DNA of 7,932 bases from Acidobacteriota bacterium (GTDB lineage: Bacteria > Acidobacteriota > Terriglobia > Terriglobales > Acidobacteriaceae): NCBI GenBank assembly GCA_021841795.1, contig JAKCDN010000136.1, positions 1-7,932 on the forward strand. Reading direction: 5' to 3'. Under the pieces are notes generated by a model. The model had not been told where the DNA came from. It saw nothing but the letters and a program-made list of their open reading frames with translations, and did no database searches. Shown in pieces: positions 1-6,192 of the stretch. Each line of letters starts with the position of its first letter. Position 1 is the stretch's first letter. The translations under genes were made by a program, and so were the position numbers.

Positions 1-657
1 GCGCGGATTTTCCGGATCGATCTCGATTTTCTCACGGATGCGGCGCACGTAGACATCGACGGAGCGGGGGGTGACGAACCTGGCATCGCCCCAGACCGCG
101 TCCAGGAGGTGGTCGCGGCTGAAGACGCGCCCGGGATGGCGGGCCAGATAGTCAAGGAGCCGGAACTCGGTGGCCGTGGTTGTGGTGAGCTCGCCACGAA
201 CCTTCAACTGCATGGCCCCGGTATCGATGATCACCTCTTCAAAGCTGATCACAGAGGGCGAAGTGGGGCGCTCGAAGCGGCGAAGCACCGCTTTGACGCG
301 GGCGACGAGTTCGCGGGTGGAGAAAGGCTTTGTAATATAGTCGTCCGCCCCCAGCTCAAGGCCAAGGACGCGGTCATTCTCGCCGGCGCGCGCGGTGGCG
401 AAGATGATGGGGACGGTGGAGAGACCGTTGTGACTGCGAAGCCGCCGGCAGACATCGAGGCCGTCGCCGCCGGGCACCATGATGTCGAGGAGAAAGAGCG
501 CGGGGCGCTTGCGCTCGGCATCGGGGATGAGATTGGTGGGGGTGTGATAGAGGCGGGTTTCAAAACCGGCCGCTTCAAGGTGATGTTGCATCAGCCTTGC
601 GATGTCGGTCTCGTCTTCTAGTACAAATACCGTTTGGCTCAATCCGGGAGTCCTCAT
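1..657 (-). CDS. OmpR/PhoB-family response regulator (C-terminus cut by window edge)
   Basis: This is a two-component response regulator: a phospho-receiver domain followed by a winged-helix DNA-binding domain. It should act in the cytoplasm as a transcription factor phosphorylated by a histidine kinase that is not in the window. Numbering from the ATG at 657, the receiver spans about residues 8-122. It shows the acidic pair E14/D15, phospho-acceptor D58 (LLDIMVPGGDG), switch T88, and K110 in the YITKPF motif. The winged helix follows, with TEFRLLDYLARHPGRVFSR and RSVDVYVRRIREKIE near the visible end. There are 219 codons and no stop before base 1; the family is usually about 230 residues, so only a few residues are missing. 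The start is uncertain: the ATG has no Shine-Dalgarno, whereas an in-frame TTG at 642-640 has GAGGA (655-651) 8 bases upstream and would give MSQTVFVLEDE. It lies downstream of the nucleotidyltransferase-fold gene on the same strand, about 270 bases away, so it is probably transcribed separately. The domain call is secure; the regulon is unknown. Confidence 0.95.
   Translation of the reverse strand, partial: MRTPGLSQTVFVLEDETDIARLMQHHLEAAGFETRLYHTPTNLIPDAERKRPALFLLDIMVPGGDGLDVCRRLRSHNGLSTVPIIFATARAGENDRVLGLELGADDYITKPFSTRELVARVKAVLRRFERPTSPSVISFEEVIIDTGAMQLKVRGELTTTTATEFRLLDYLARHPGRVFSRDHLLDAVWGDARFVTPRSVDVYVRRIREKIEIDPENPR
640..655 (-). promoter_or_regulatory. Shine-Dalgarno plus alternative TTG start of the response regulator
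   Basis: GAGGA at 655-651 lies 8 bases before an in-frame TTG at 642-640. The ATG at 657 has no such motif upstream. Starting at TTG puts the first beta-strand (QTVFVLEDE) right at the N-terminus, as in PhoB-type proteins. This favours the TTG, without excluding the ATG. Confidence 0.45.
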
Positions 658-677
658 CCCGCGGCCGGTTGCGGGAT
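656..677 (-). promoter_or_regulatory. Perfect inverted repeat at the response-regulator start
   Basis: The arms ATCCCGC (656-662) and GCGGGAT (671-677) are perfect 7-base inverted repeats around an 8-base spacer. On the minus-strand transcript they would form a hairpin that swallows the first two bases of the ATG at 657 and ends just before the GAGGA that serves the TTG at 642. It could be a translational control hairpin or a protein operator, and it could also be chance in GC-rich DNA. There is no T-run, so it is not a terminator. Confidence 0.35.
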
Positions 678-930
678 TGAGAAGAAGAAGGCCGCAGGAG
701 TCAAGAACAGAGTAATGCAGCCCGGCAAAAGGAATGCTAACGTTTGATGAAAATGACGGTGGGCCAGGAAGCGGACGGACCGGCACACGCGAGCAAAAAC
801 GGGCGGCGAGGACGCCGGAGGGGTAAAAAACCACCCGAGCAACTGCGGAGATGCCGTTGATACGGGACGGCTTGAGGCGAACCGGGTGGAAGGCGCACAG
901 CCATTCTGGCCGCAGCATCCTGGGAAACGG

Positions 931-2799
931 TCAGCGCTTCTTTGCCGACTTTGGAGCCAGTTTTCTGGCGGCGGGCGCAGACGGCTTTTTGGCCGCCGGC
1001 TTGACGGGCGCAGCCTTGGGCGCGGGTTTGACAGGCTTCCTGACTGCGGCCTTCTCGGCGGGTTTGGGCCTGGCCGGAGCCGGCTTTGGAGCTGCGCCAC
1101 GGGACGGCTTCTCGACTTTGGCGGGGGCGGGATGCGCCTTGGCAGGGGTGGAATGCGCCTTGGCGGGCGGAGCCGGCGCAGGCCGGGAAACGGGCTTAGG
1201 CGCCGCGGACTTGCCGGCGGACGCAGGCTTTTCCGCTTTAGCGGCCGGCTTCGCAGCCGGGGGCGGGGATTTCTTCCTGGCCGGCGGAGCGGACGGCTCT
1301 TCCTCTTCGGCTTCCTCCGCGTGCGACTCCTCGGCCTCATCGGCGCCGAGAGCCCCTTTGGAGAGGCCGCCGAGTTCGAGATCGTCGTCCTCGATTTCGT
1401 CGAGATCGTCGTCAGAGCCGAAGGAGTCGTCAGCATCCTCATCCTCTTCGTCGATCTCCTGCTCCTTGGCCTTGGCCTCGGCCCGGCGGGCGCGGGTCCG
1501 CTTGTATGTCGGCGGAGGCGCGGGAGCGGGCGGCGAGTGCGGCTCAAGGTAGGCGCGCATCTCCTCAGGGGTGGTGAGATTGCCGTCGATCAGCTCCAGG
1601 AAGATCTTCTCGACCAACTCCGCATAGATGGGCAGCTCGGGAGTAATGCGCATCTCCAGCATCAGGGCGTAGGGGATGCGCTGGCGGGCCTCAGGCCAGA
1701 CCTTGAGGAAGAGGTTGTAGCGCTCCTGGACGGACTTATCCTTGCTGGTAAATCCAAGCCAAAGAATCGCTTCCGGGTCATAGCTCATGAAGAGCTTATA
1801 GGCCGCGGAGGGCTTGGCGTGGGACTTTGAGAGCAGCACCCTAGCAAAACCGGCAGCCATGGAATCGAGGTGATTCCACTCCTCGACGAAGCCCGGGCGC
1901 AACATCGCTTTCTTGAGCGCGGAGAGATCCTTGGGCGGCAGCTTAACGGTAAGCAACTGCATCTGGGCCGCCGACATGTCAGGATGAACCCCCTGCATGA
2001 GCAACTGCACGGCAAGATCGTGAAGCGCGGTGAGTTTGGTCTCGTCGGCTTTGGCCGAGGTCCAGGCCGGGAAAAGAACCTTCATCCAGCCTTCCGCCTC
2101 GATTGCGCGCAGGACTTTGAGCCCATCTTCCTCGTGCCCGATCTGCTCGAGCTCGCGGCTGCGGTCATGGGCGGAAAGGAACTCGATCACGCCCTCGTTC
2201 CGGGCATCTTCATAGCGGGTCTGGGTTCTTGGGTCCATCTCCCAGCCGAGGCGGGCGCGATAGCGAATCGCGCGGATCAGGAGCGAGGGTTGCTCGAGAA
2301 AGCCGTAGTTCGAAACCAGGCGGAGGGTCCGCGATTCGATGTCGGCGGCGCCGTTGAGCGGATCCATGAGCAGGCCGTAGGAGCCCTCGTTGAGGGAGAT
2401 GGCCATGGAGTTGATGGTGAAGTCGCGGCGGCGCAGGTCGTCCTGGATCGAGGCCCAGTGATAGACGGGCTTGCCCGGTTTGGGATAGTCCGTGCGATGG
2501 GTGCTGACAACATTGACCCGGACGGTGCCGGGAAAGCAGAGGTAGAGGCTGCGGGAAGGCTCATCCTCACCCCAGAGTTTGCCGCCTGATTTCTCGATTG
2601 CTTTCTTTAGCTTGAGGGCATTTCCCTGCACTGCCACTTCAAGTTCGCGCACGGCGTGACCGCTGGTGAGGTCGCGCACCGCGTCTCCGGTAAGAAACAG
2701 AATGTTGCCTGCTTCCCGCGCCACGTTGCGCAGATGCGTGAGAGCGTGGCGCTGGTCGGCCGAGAGCCTATTTTCCAGAAGGTAGATGTAGTCGGGCAT
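931..2799 (-). CDS. tRNA nucleotidyltransferase/poly(A) polymerase-fold protein with altered active site and long charged tail
   Basis: Residues ~30-245 align with class II CCA-adding enzymes and poly(A) polymerases, which add nucleotides to RNA 3' ends. The landmarks are TGDAVRD (37-43), RRRDFTINSMA (123-133), DPLNGAADIESRTLRLV (146-162) and IRAIRYRARLG (175-185). A helical region runs to about 420. Several signature residues differ from the family: the two metal-binding Asp (normally DxD) are E52 and E54, GGxVRD reads TGDAVRD, and the EDxxR base-selection motif reads EQPSL (169-173). From ~421 the chain is low complexity: Pro-rich, then acidic (446-501), then Lys/Pro/Ala-rich and basic (508-622). 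Typical enzymes are 400-500 residues and lack this tail. The ATG at 2799 has a weak AGG 7 bases upstream. The fold is secure. Whether it still adds CCA or A is doubtful; it may be a pseudoenzyme or an RNA-binding protein. I give no cca symbol for that reason. Confidence 0.9.
   Translation of the reverse strand: MPDYIYLLENRLSADQRHALTHLRNVAREAGNILFLTGDAVRDLTSGHAVRELEVAVQGNALKLKKAIEKSGGKLWGEDEPSRSLYLCFPGTVRVNVVSTHRTDYPKPGKPVYHWASIQDDLRRRDFTINSMAISLNEGSYGLLMDPLNGAADIESRTLRLVSNYGFLEQPSLLIRAIRYRARLGWEMDPRTQTRYEDARNEGVIEFLSAHDRSRELEQIGHEEDGLKVLRAIEAEGWMKVLFPAWTSAKADETKLTALHDLAVQLLMQGVHPDMSAAQMQLLTVKLPPKDLSALKKAMLRPGFVEEWNHLDSMAAGFARVLLSKSHAKPSAAYKLFMSYDPEAILWLGFTSKDKSVQERYNLFLKVWPEARQRIPYALMLEMRITPELPIYAELVEKIFLELIDGNLTTPEEMRAYLEPHSPPAPAPPPTYKRTRARRAEAKAKEQEIDEEDEDADDSFGSDDDLDEIEDDDLELGGLSKGALGADEAEESHAEEAEEEEPSAPPARKKSPPPAAKPAAKAEKPASAGKSAAPKPVSRPAPAPPAKAHSTPAKAHPAPAKVEKPSRGAAPKPAPARPKPAEKAAVRKPVKPAPKAAPVKPAAKKPSAPAARKLAPKSAKKR
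934..1539 (-). other. Disordered polyampholyte tail of the nucleotidyltransferase-fold protein
   Basis: Residues ~421-622 form a tail with three blocks: a short Pro/Ala linker with an RTRARR patch, an Asp/Glu block (about 1297-1464, residues 446-501), and a Lys/Pro/Ala block with many PAK, KPA and AKK units (about 934-1278, residues 508-622). Ser and Gly are scattered and hydrophobics are rare. The composition resembles histone H1-like tails and predicts disorder. Binding to RNA or DNA through the basic block, with the acidic block as an internal competitor, is inference. Confidence 0.8.
1132..1164 (-). repeat. Short tandem repeat inside the basic tail
   Basis: The 12-base sequence ATGCGCCTTGGC occurs at 1132-1143 and again at 1153-1164, a 21-base (7-codon) period. 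It encodes the repeated PAKAH units of the tail. In-frame duplication is a likely way the tail lengthens. Confidence 0.6.
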
Positions 2800-2963
2800 G
2801 CGCTAACCTGTTTCCGCCATCCTCGCCTTGAGCCAAATCTCTGATGTTGCAGCCCTTACGGGCAATCCAAAGAAACCGGCAAACACAAACATTAACACAA
2901 GTCGAGCAGAATGACCAGTTATGAAGTGAGGCCAAACCGTATTGGATGCGCAGGAGCGCCTGA
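2800..2963. promoter_or_regulatory. Divergent intergenic region
   Basis: This 164-base stretch separates two divergent genes and must hold the start signals of both. It is AT-richer than the flanking genes, especially 2870-2945. I see a weak AGG 7 bases before the minus-strand ATG at 2799 and a strong AGGAG (2952-2956) 7 bases before the plus-strand ATG at 2964. I could not find a -35/-10 pair with proper spacing on either strand. Confidence 0.4.
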
Positions 2964-3584
2964 ATGATTCGGCGGCCGGCCGGATGGACATTTACGGACG
3001 GAGAGCCGGAAGGAGCAACAGCATCAGCCACCGCAGCCCGGCCGTCCGTGCGACAATTCAGAGCGATGGCATCGGCGCGCAAACCCGTCATTGTGCGTAA
3101 GTTCTCGCGGGACTGGAGCGCGGGCTATGCGGGGATGGAGTTTGGGCAGCAGCAGCCGGAGCTGGAGTTTCTGGATCTGACGGGGAAGGTAGTGCGGGTG
3201 GGATGGGAGCAGGTGAAGTGGGTCTGCTATGTGCGGGACCTGCCTGCCGGTCCCGCGGATCAGAGCAACCCGGAGCGGCTGCAACGCAAGCGGTTCTCGG
3301 TGCGTCCCCGCGCGGCCGGTCTCTGGCTGCGGTTGACGCTGATGGACGGCGACGAACTGGAAGGCCTGGCAGCCAACGACCGATCGCTGGTGGACGGGGC
3401 GGGACTGCTGCTCACGCCACCGGATACGCGCTCGAACACGCAGCGGATTTATGTGCCGCGCCAGGCGATCCAGGAGCTTGAAGTGCTGAGCCTGATCGGA
3501 GCCGCGAGCCGGAGACGGGCAGAGGCGGCTAAGACGGGCGAGGAGCAGCCGGAGCTGTTTGGCAGCGAAGAGATCTCGGGCTGA
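2964..3584 (+). CDS. Conserved-looking protein of unknown function with two small beta-rich modules
   Basis: No function is recognised. The body has two compact modules. The first, about residues 40-94, includes VIVRKFSRDWSAGY, ELEFLDLTGKVV and VKWVCYVRDL. The second, about 115-182, includes WLRLTLMDGDELEGL, LLLTPPDTRSNTQRIYVP and IQELEVLSLIG. Both alternate beta-strands with DGxE/TGK turns, like small barrel domains. They recall uncharacterised Acidobacteria/Deltaproteobacteria proteins of the DUF6982 type, but that match is from memory. There is no signal peptide or membrane segment, so it is probably cytoplasmic. The C-terminus (~186-206) is charged and likely flexible. The ATG at 2964 has AGGAG 7 bases upstream. 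The first 34 residues look unstructured, and M35 (base 3066) begins the recognisable module but lacks a Shine-Dalgarno. The gene is divergent from the nucleotidyltransferase-fold gene and convergent with the next glycosyltransferase. Confidence 0.8.
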   Translation: MIRRPAGWTFTDGEPEGATASATAARPSVRQFRAMASARKPVIVRKFSRDWSAGYAGMEFGQQQPELEFLDLTGKVVRVGWEQVKWVCYVRDLPAGPADQSNPERLQRKRFSVRPRAAGLWLRLTLMDGDELEGLAANDRSLVDGAGLLLTPPDTRSNTQRIYVPRQAIQELEVLSLIGAASRRRAEAAKTGEEQPELFGSEEISG

Positions 3585-3609
3585 GCGGATCGAGAAGCCG
3601 ATGAGCGTT

Positions 3610-3633
3610 TGAGCCACAACGCGACGGGGCTCA
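3610..3633. terminator. Weak hairpin between convergent genes
   Basis: TGAGCC (3610-3615) pairs with GGCTCA (3628-3633) around a 12-base loop, in the 46-base gap between two convergent stop codons. It overlaps the stop of the minus-strand glycosyltransferase and has no T-run. It may help termination in both directions, but the evidence is position plus a short stem only. Confidence 0.25.
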
Positions 3634-4845
3634 TGCGTTCCCGGGGGCGGAAAGCAGCCGCCGGCCGATGAGGTTCCTGTAATAGTCCACGGTAAGCCCG
3701 ACCACGCGGGACTCGGCGTAGTGTTCGAGAGTCCAGGCGCGGGCAGCCAGGCCCATGCGGCGGCGGCGAACCGGGTCGCGAATGAGCTTGAGCACGGCCT
3801 CAAAGATGGCCTCGGGATAGCCGGGAGGAATGAGCAGCCCGGTGACCTCGGGAACGACCGAGTCGCGCGCGCCGGTCGAGGCCGTGGTAACGACGGGGAT
3901 GCCCGAGGCGGCGGCTTCGAGCACGACGTTGGGAAAGCCTTCACGCCAGGTGGGCAGGACCATCATATCCATGGCGCGATAGTAGGGAGCGGTGTCGGGG
4001 ACGAAGCCGGTACAGCGGATATTCGGATGGCCGAGGATGCGGCGGCGGAACTCCGGGTCGAGGGCGTCTTCAGCGACATCGAACCAGCCCACGAGAAGCA
4101 GGTGGGCGGCGGGCTCGGCGCAGAGGATGAGGTCGAAGGCCTGAAAGAGCTCGGGCAGTCCCTTGTCGCGTGTAAGCCGCCCCGAATAGCCTACGACGGG
4201 CACGCCCTGCGGAATGCCCAACCGCTCCCGCACCGGGCTCGGTCCGGGCCTGAAGCGATCGACATCCACGCCGTTACTGCTTCCCTCCCCCAGCAACTGG
4301 AGTTTGGCGTCGGGAGCGACGCCGAGCGCCACGGCCTGCTGGCGCAGGCTCTGGCTGTTGCAAAGAACGACGTGGGCGCAGCGGGTGGTAAGGCGCTCGG
4401 CGGCGAGCAAGATCCGGCGCTTGAGGCCGGAGCTTGTCTCAAGCTTGAGGCCGCGCAGCATGTAAACGCGGCGGGGCACGCGGCGCAGGCAGGCGGCGAC
4501 GGTGCCGAGCAGGCCGGCCTTGGGGGTGCTGAACTCGACCAGATCTGGCTTGCAGCGGCCGATCAGCCGCCAGAGCAGGAAGAACGAGAGCAGGTCGGCG
4601 AAGGGCGAGATGCCGCGCCGCATAGGCAGCGCAATCCGCTCCACGCCCTCGCGCGCCGCGGTCTGATCGAGCAGGGGGCCCGGACTTGAGAGCAGCAGGA
4701 CACGAAAGCCGGCGTGGCGCAGGGCGCGCAACCTGGCGGCAAGAACGAGACAGGTTTGGGCATGGGTGATGCCGACCAAGATGGTGGGCTGCACATCACT
4801 GTGAAACGAAGAGATTTTGAAAAGAGATCGAGCTGAGTCTGCCAT
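3631..4845 (-). CDS. GT4 family glycosyltransferase, CapM-like
   Basis: This is a GT-B-fold retaining glycosyltransferase that would transfer a sugar from a nucleotide-sugar donor to a lipid-linked or growing polysaccharide at the inner face of the membrane. Numbering from M at 4845 (404 residues), the N-terminal Rossmann domain starts at PTILVGITHAQTCLVL (about 20-35) and includes STPKAGLLGTVAA and YMLRGLKLETSSGLKRR, typical of CapM-like enzymes. The C-terminal donor domain has VVGYSGRLTRDKGLPELFQAF and the EX7E signature EGFPNVVLE with E302 and E310. The frame stays open to an ATG at 4938 (435 residues). The extra 31 residues are encoded by AT-rich DNA, are not typical of the family and have no Shine-Dalgarno, so I prefer 4845, although its own ribosome site (CGGAAA) is also poor. 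It is divergent from the next glycosyltransferase. Donor and acceptor cannot be told from sequence. Confidence 0.9.
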   Translation of the reverse strand: MADSARSLFKISSFHSDVQPTILVGITHAQTCLVLAARLRALRHAGFRVLLLSSPGPLLDQTAAREGVERIALPMRRGISPFADLLSFFLLWRLIGRCKPDLVEFSTPKAGLLGTVAACLRRVPRRVYMLRGLKLETSSGLKRRILLAAERLTTRCAHVVLCNSQSLRQQAVALGVAPDAKLQLLGEGSSNGVDVDRFRPGPSPVRERLGIPQGVPVVGYSGRLTRDKGLPELFQAFDLILCAEPAAHLLLVGWFDVAEDALDPEFRRRILGHPNIRCTGFVPDTAPYYRAMDMMVLPTWREGFPNVVLEAAASGIPVVTTASTGARDSVVPEVTGLLIPPGYPEAIFEAVLKLIRDPVRRRRMGLAARAWTLEHYAESRVVGLTVDYYRNLIGRRLLSAPGNA

Positions 4846-5031
4846 TTTCCGCCAGGGCGAATGAGAAGTGTGGTGAATCAAGCCACCGAAGCGCAGACTG
4901 TAAGGGAGAAAGATTACAAATGTAATGTTTTCAATCATTGTTATGAGTTAGCCGGAAAAATTCAGTGATGGAGAACACATCTTTCGCGGGGGATGCGACG
5001 GGAGAATAATTTTCCTCTGAGGAGATGGTCT
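4846..5031. promoter_or_regulatory. AT-rich divergent region between two glycosyltransferase genes
   Basis: This stretch is much richer in A and T than the genes beside it, particularly 4900-5015, which suits a promoter region serving both directions. It contains a TTGAAA on the minus strand near the dyad at 4913-4926, but no correctly spaced -10 partner, so I do not name a promoter. Confidence 0.4.
4913..4926. promoter_or_regulatory. ATTACA-N2-TGTAAT dyad, possible operator
   Basis: Perfect 6-base arms ATTACA (4913-4918) and TGTAAT (4921-4926) flank two A bases. AT-rich dyads of this size often bind dimeric regulators. It sits mid-way between two divergent polysaccharide genes and could control both. 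No regulator is identified. Confidence 0.35.
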
Positions 5032-5034
5032 GTG
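5019..5034 (+). promoter_or_regulatory. Strong Shine-Dalgarno and GTG start of the second glycosyltransferase
   Basis: GAGGAG (5019-5024) is followed by 7 bases and then GTG (5032-5034). This sets the start, in preference to the in-frame ATG at 4993, which has only an abutting G-run. The motif lies in the palindrome TCCTC-T-GAGGA (5013-5023), so the upstream half could partly mask the ribosome site. Confidence 0.7.
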
Positions 5035-6096
5035 GAACGCGCCAGGGTGCTCCTGCTGACAACTCAAGCCGGCGGGGGTGGCGCGCAGCGCGTGATGGCG
5101 CTGGTGGCGCAGGGACTGCCGCAGGCTCGCTTTGAAGTTCATGTGGCGTTGACGCGGGGCGATGCGGCGGAGGCCGAGGCCCTGCCGCGCGCGGTGAAGG
5201 TTCACGCGCTGAAGGCGGGCCGGGCGCGGGCGGCGGCGCTGCCGCTGTTGCGGCTGATCTGGCGTCTGCGGCCGGAGGTGATCCTTTGCGGGGCACCGGA
5301 GATCAGCTTCGCGGTGCTGCTGCTGCGTCCGTTTCTGCCGGCGAAGACGCGCCTGCTGGTGCGCCAGAACTCAACGGTGTCGGCGATTCTGACAAAGGGA
5401 CACGTGCCCTGGTACACGCGGCTGCTGTACCGGCTGCTGTACCGGCGCGCCGACTGCATCATCTGCCAGTCGCGTGCGATGGCCGACGATCTGCAGCGGG
5501 AGGCCGCGCTTGCCGGGGATCGGCTGGCGGTTCTGCCCAACCCGATTGACGTCGCGGGCATTGTGGCGGCGCAGGCGACGCCGATGGCGTGGAGCGGCGC
5601 GGGCCCGCATCTGCTGGCGGCGGGGCGGCTGGCTCCGGAGAAGGGATTCGACCTGCTGATCGAGGCGATGGCCGCGGTGCGCCGGCGTTTTCCGGAGGCG
5701 GATCTGGTGATTGCAGGCTCGGGAAAGGAGCGAGCGGCGCTGCTGGCGCAGTGCCGCTCGCATCAGCTTGAAGACGCGGTGCACATCGCGGACGGTCTGA
5801 CCAATCCGTATGGGTATTTTGCGGGGGCGACGGTGTTTGTGCTTTCGTCGCGGTACGAAGGCATGCCGAACGCGCTGCTTGAAGCGGCGGCGGCGGGACT
5901 GCCACTGGTGGCGACGCCGGCATCAGGAGGAGTGATTGAGCTGCTGCGCGGGCGCGAGGGAACATGGCTGGCCAGAGAAGCATCGAGCGCAGCTCTGGCC
6001 GCGGCGCTGATCGAGGCCCTGGAGAGCCTGCCTGCGGGAGCGCGCTATCGGCACGCATTCCTGGCGGCGGGCCAGGCCGCAAGCGGAGGCAGGTAA
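5032..6096 (+). CDS. GT4 family glycosyltransferase, WabH-like
   Basis: This is a GT-B retaining glycosyltransferase, probably cytoplasmic and membrane-associated, acting on a surface glycan. From the GTG at 5032 it has 354 residues. The N-terminal domain begins immediately with VLLLTTQAGGGGAQRVM (6-22), the glycine-rich motif of this subgroup, followed by the RQNSTVSAI and CQSRAMADDL segments. The donor-binding half has LLAAGRLAPEKGFDLLIEAM, VIAGSGKE and the EX7E motif EGMPNALLE with E276 and E284. The longer reading from the ATG at 4993 adds 13 residues ahead of the first strand with no function evident. The C-terminus ends 70 residues after the second Glu; relatives usually carry a further helix (FS...RYxxL) that is absent, so the protein is slightly short. 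It is divergent from the CapM-like gene and is followed by a 251-base gap, so it probably does not share the next operon. The sugar substrate is unknown. Confidence 0.9.
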   Translation: MERARVLLLTTQAGGGGAQRVMALVAQGLPQARFEVHVALTRGDAAEAEALPRAVKVHALKAGRARAAALPLLRLIWRLRPEVILCGAPEISFAVLLLRPFLPAKTRLLVRQNSTVSAILTKGHVPWYTRLLYRLLYRRADCIICQSRAMADDLQREAALAGDRLAVLPNPIDVAGIVAAQATPMAWSGAGPHLLAAGRLAPEKGFDLLIEAMAAVRRRFPEADLVIAGSGKERAALLAQCRSHQLEDAVHIADGLTNPYGYFAGATVFVLSSRYEGMPNALLEAAAAGLPLVATPASGGVIELLRGREGTWLAREASSAALAAALIEALESLPAGARYRHAFLAAGQAASGGR

Positions 6097-6107
6097 CGCG
6101 GGAAGGA

Positions 6108-6124
6108 AGCCGCGCGCGGCGGCT
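6108..6124 (+). terminator. GC-rich hairpin after the second glycosyltransferase
   Basis: AGCCGC (6108-6113) and GCGGCT (6119-6124) form a 6-base stem with a 5-base loop, 11 bases after the TAA stop. No T-run follows, so it is not a classical intrinsic terminator. It could protect the mRNA 3' end or assist Rho-dependent termination. Confidence 0.25.
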
Positions 6125-6192
6125 GAAGCGGAGCGGAATTGAACCGTGCGCGAGTGGTTACGAATGGACCCAAAGTAATTAACATGCGGCTT

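Noticed and set aside
658..930. A 273-base gap with a T6 tract on the minus strand (about 825-832), considered as a terminator for the 931-2799 gene
   Set aside because: No stable stem directly precedes the T tract; the nearest hairpin (GCCGT/ACGGC near 853-873) is about 20 bases away. No gene and no convincing promoter is visible in the gap.
654..1547. 297-residue minus-strand frame between and over the first two genes
   Set aside because: It is a shifted reading of the charged tail (Arg/Pro/Ser-rich) running through the intergenic region, with no domain.
886..1830. Long plus-strand reading frames (851-1552, 886-1830) opposite the tail of the nucleotidyltransferase-fold gene
   Set aside because: They are Gly/Arg- or Ala/Gly/Ser-rich mirror images of the Lys/Pro/Ala tail in GC-rich DNA, with no domain and no ribosome site. 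The minus-strand frame has a recognisable fold.
1870..2589. 239-residue plus-strand frame antisense to the nucleotidyltransferase domain
   Set aside because: The opposite strand encodes the conserved motifs RRRDFTIN and IRAIRYRARLG; the antisense product has no recognisable features.
3721..4689. 322-residue plus-strand frame opposite the CapM-like glycosyltransferase
   Set aside because: It is the shadow of a gene with an intact EX7E motif and Rossmann signatures on the minus strand.
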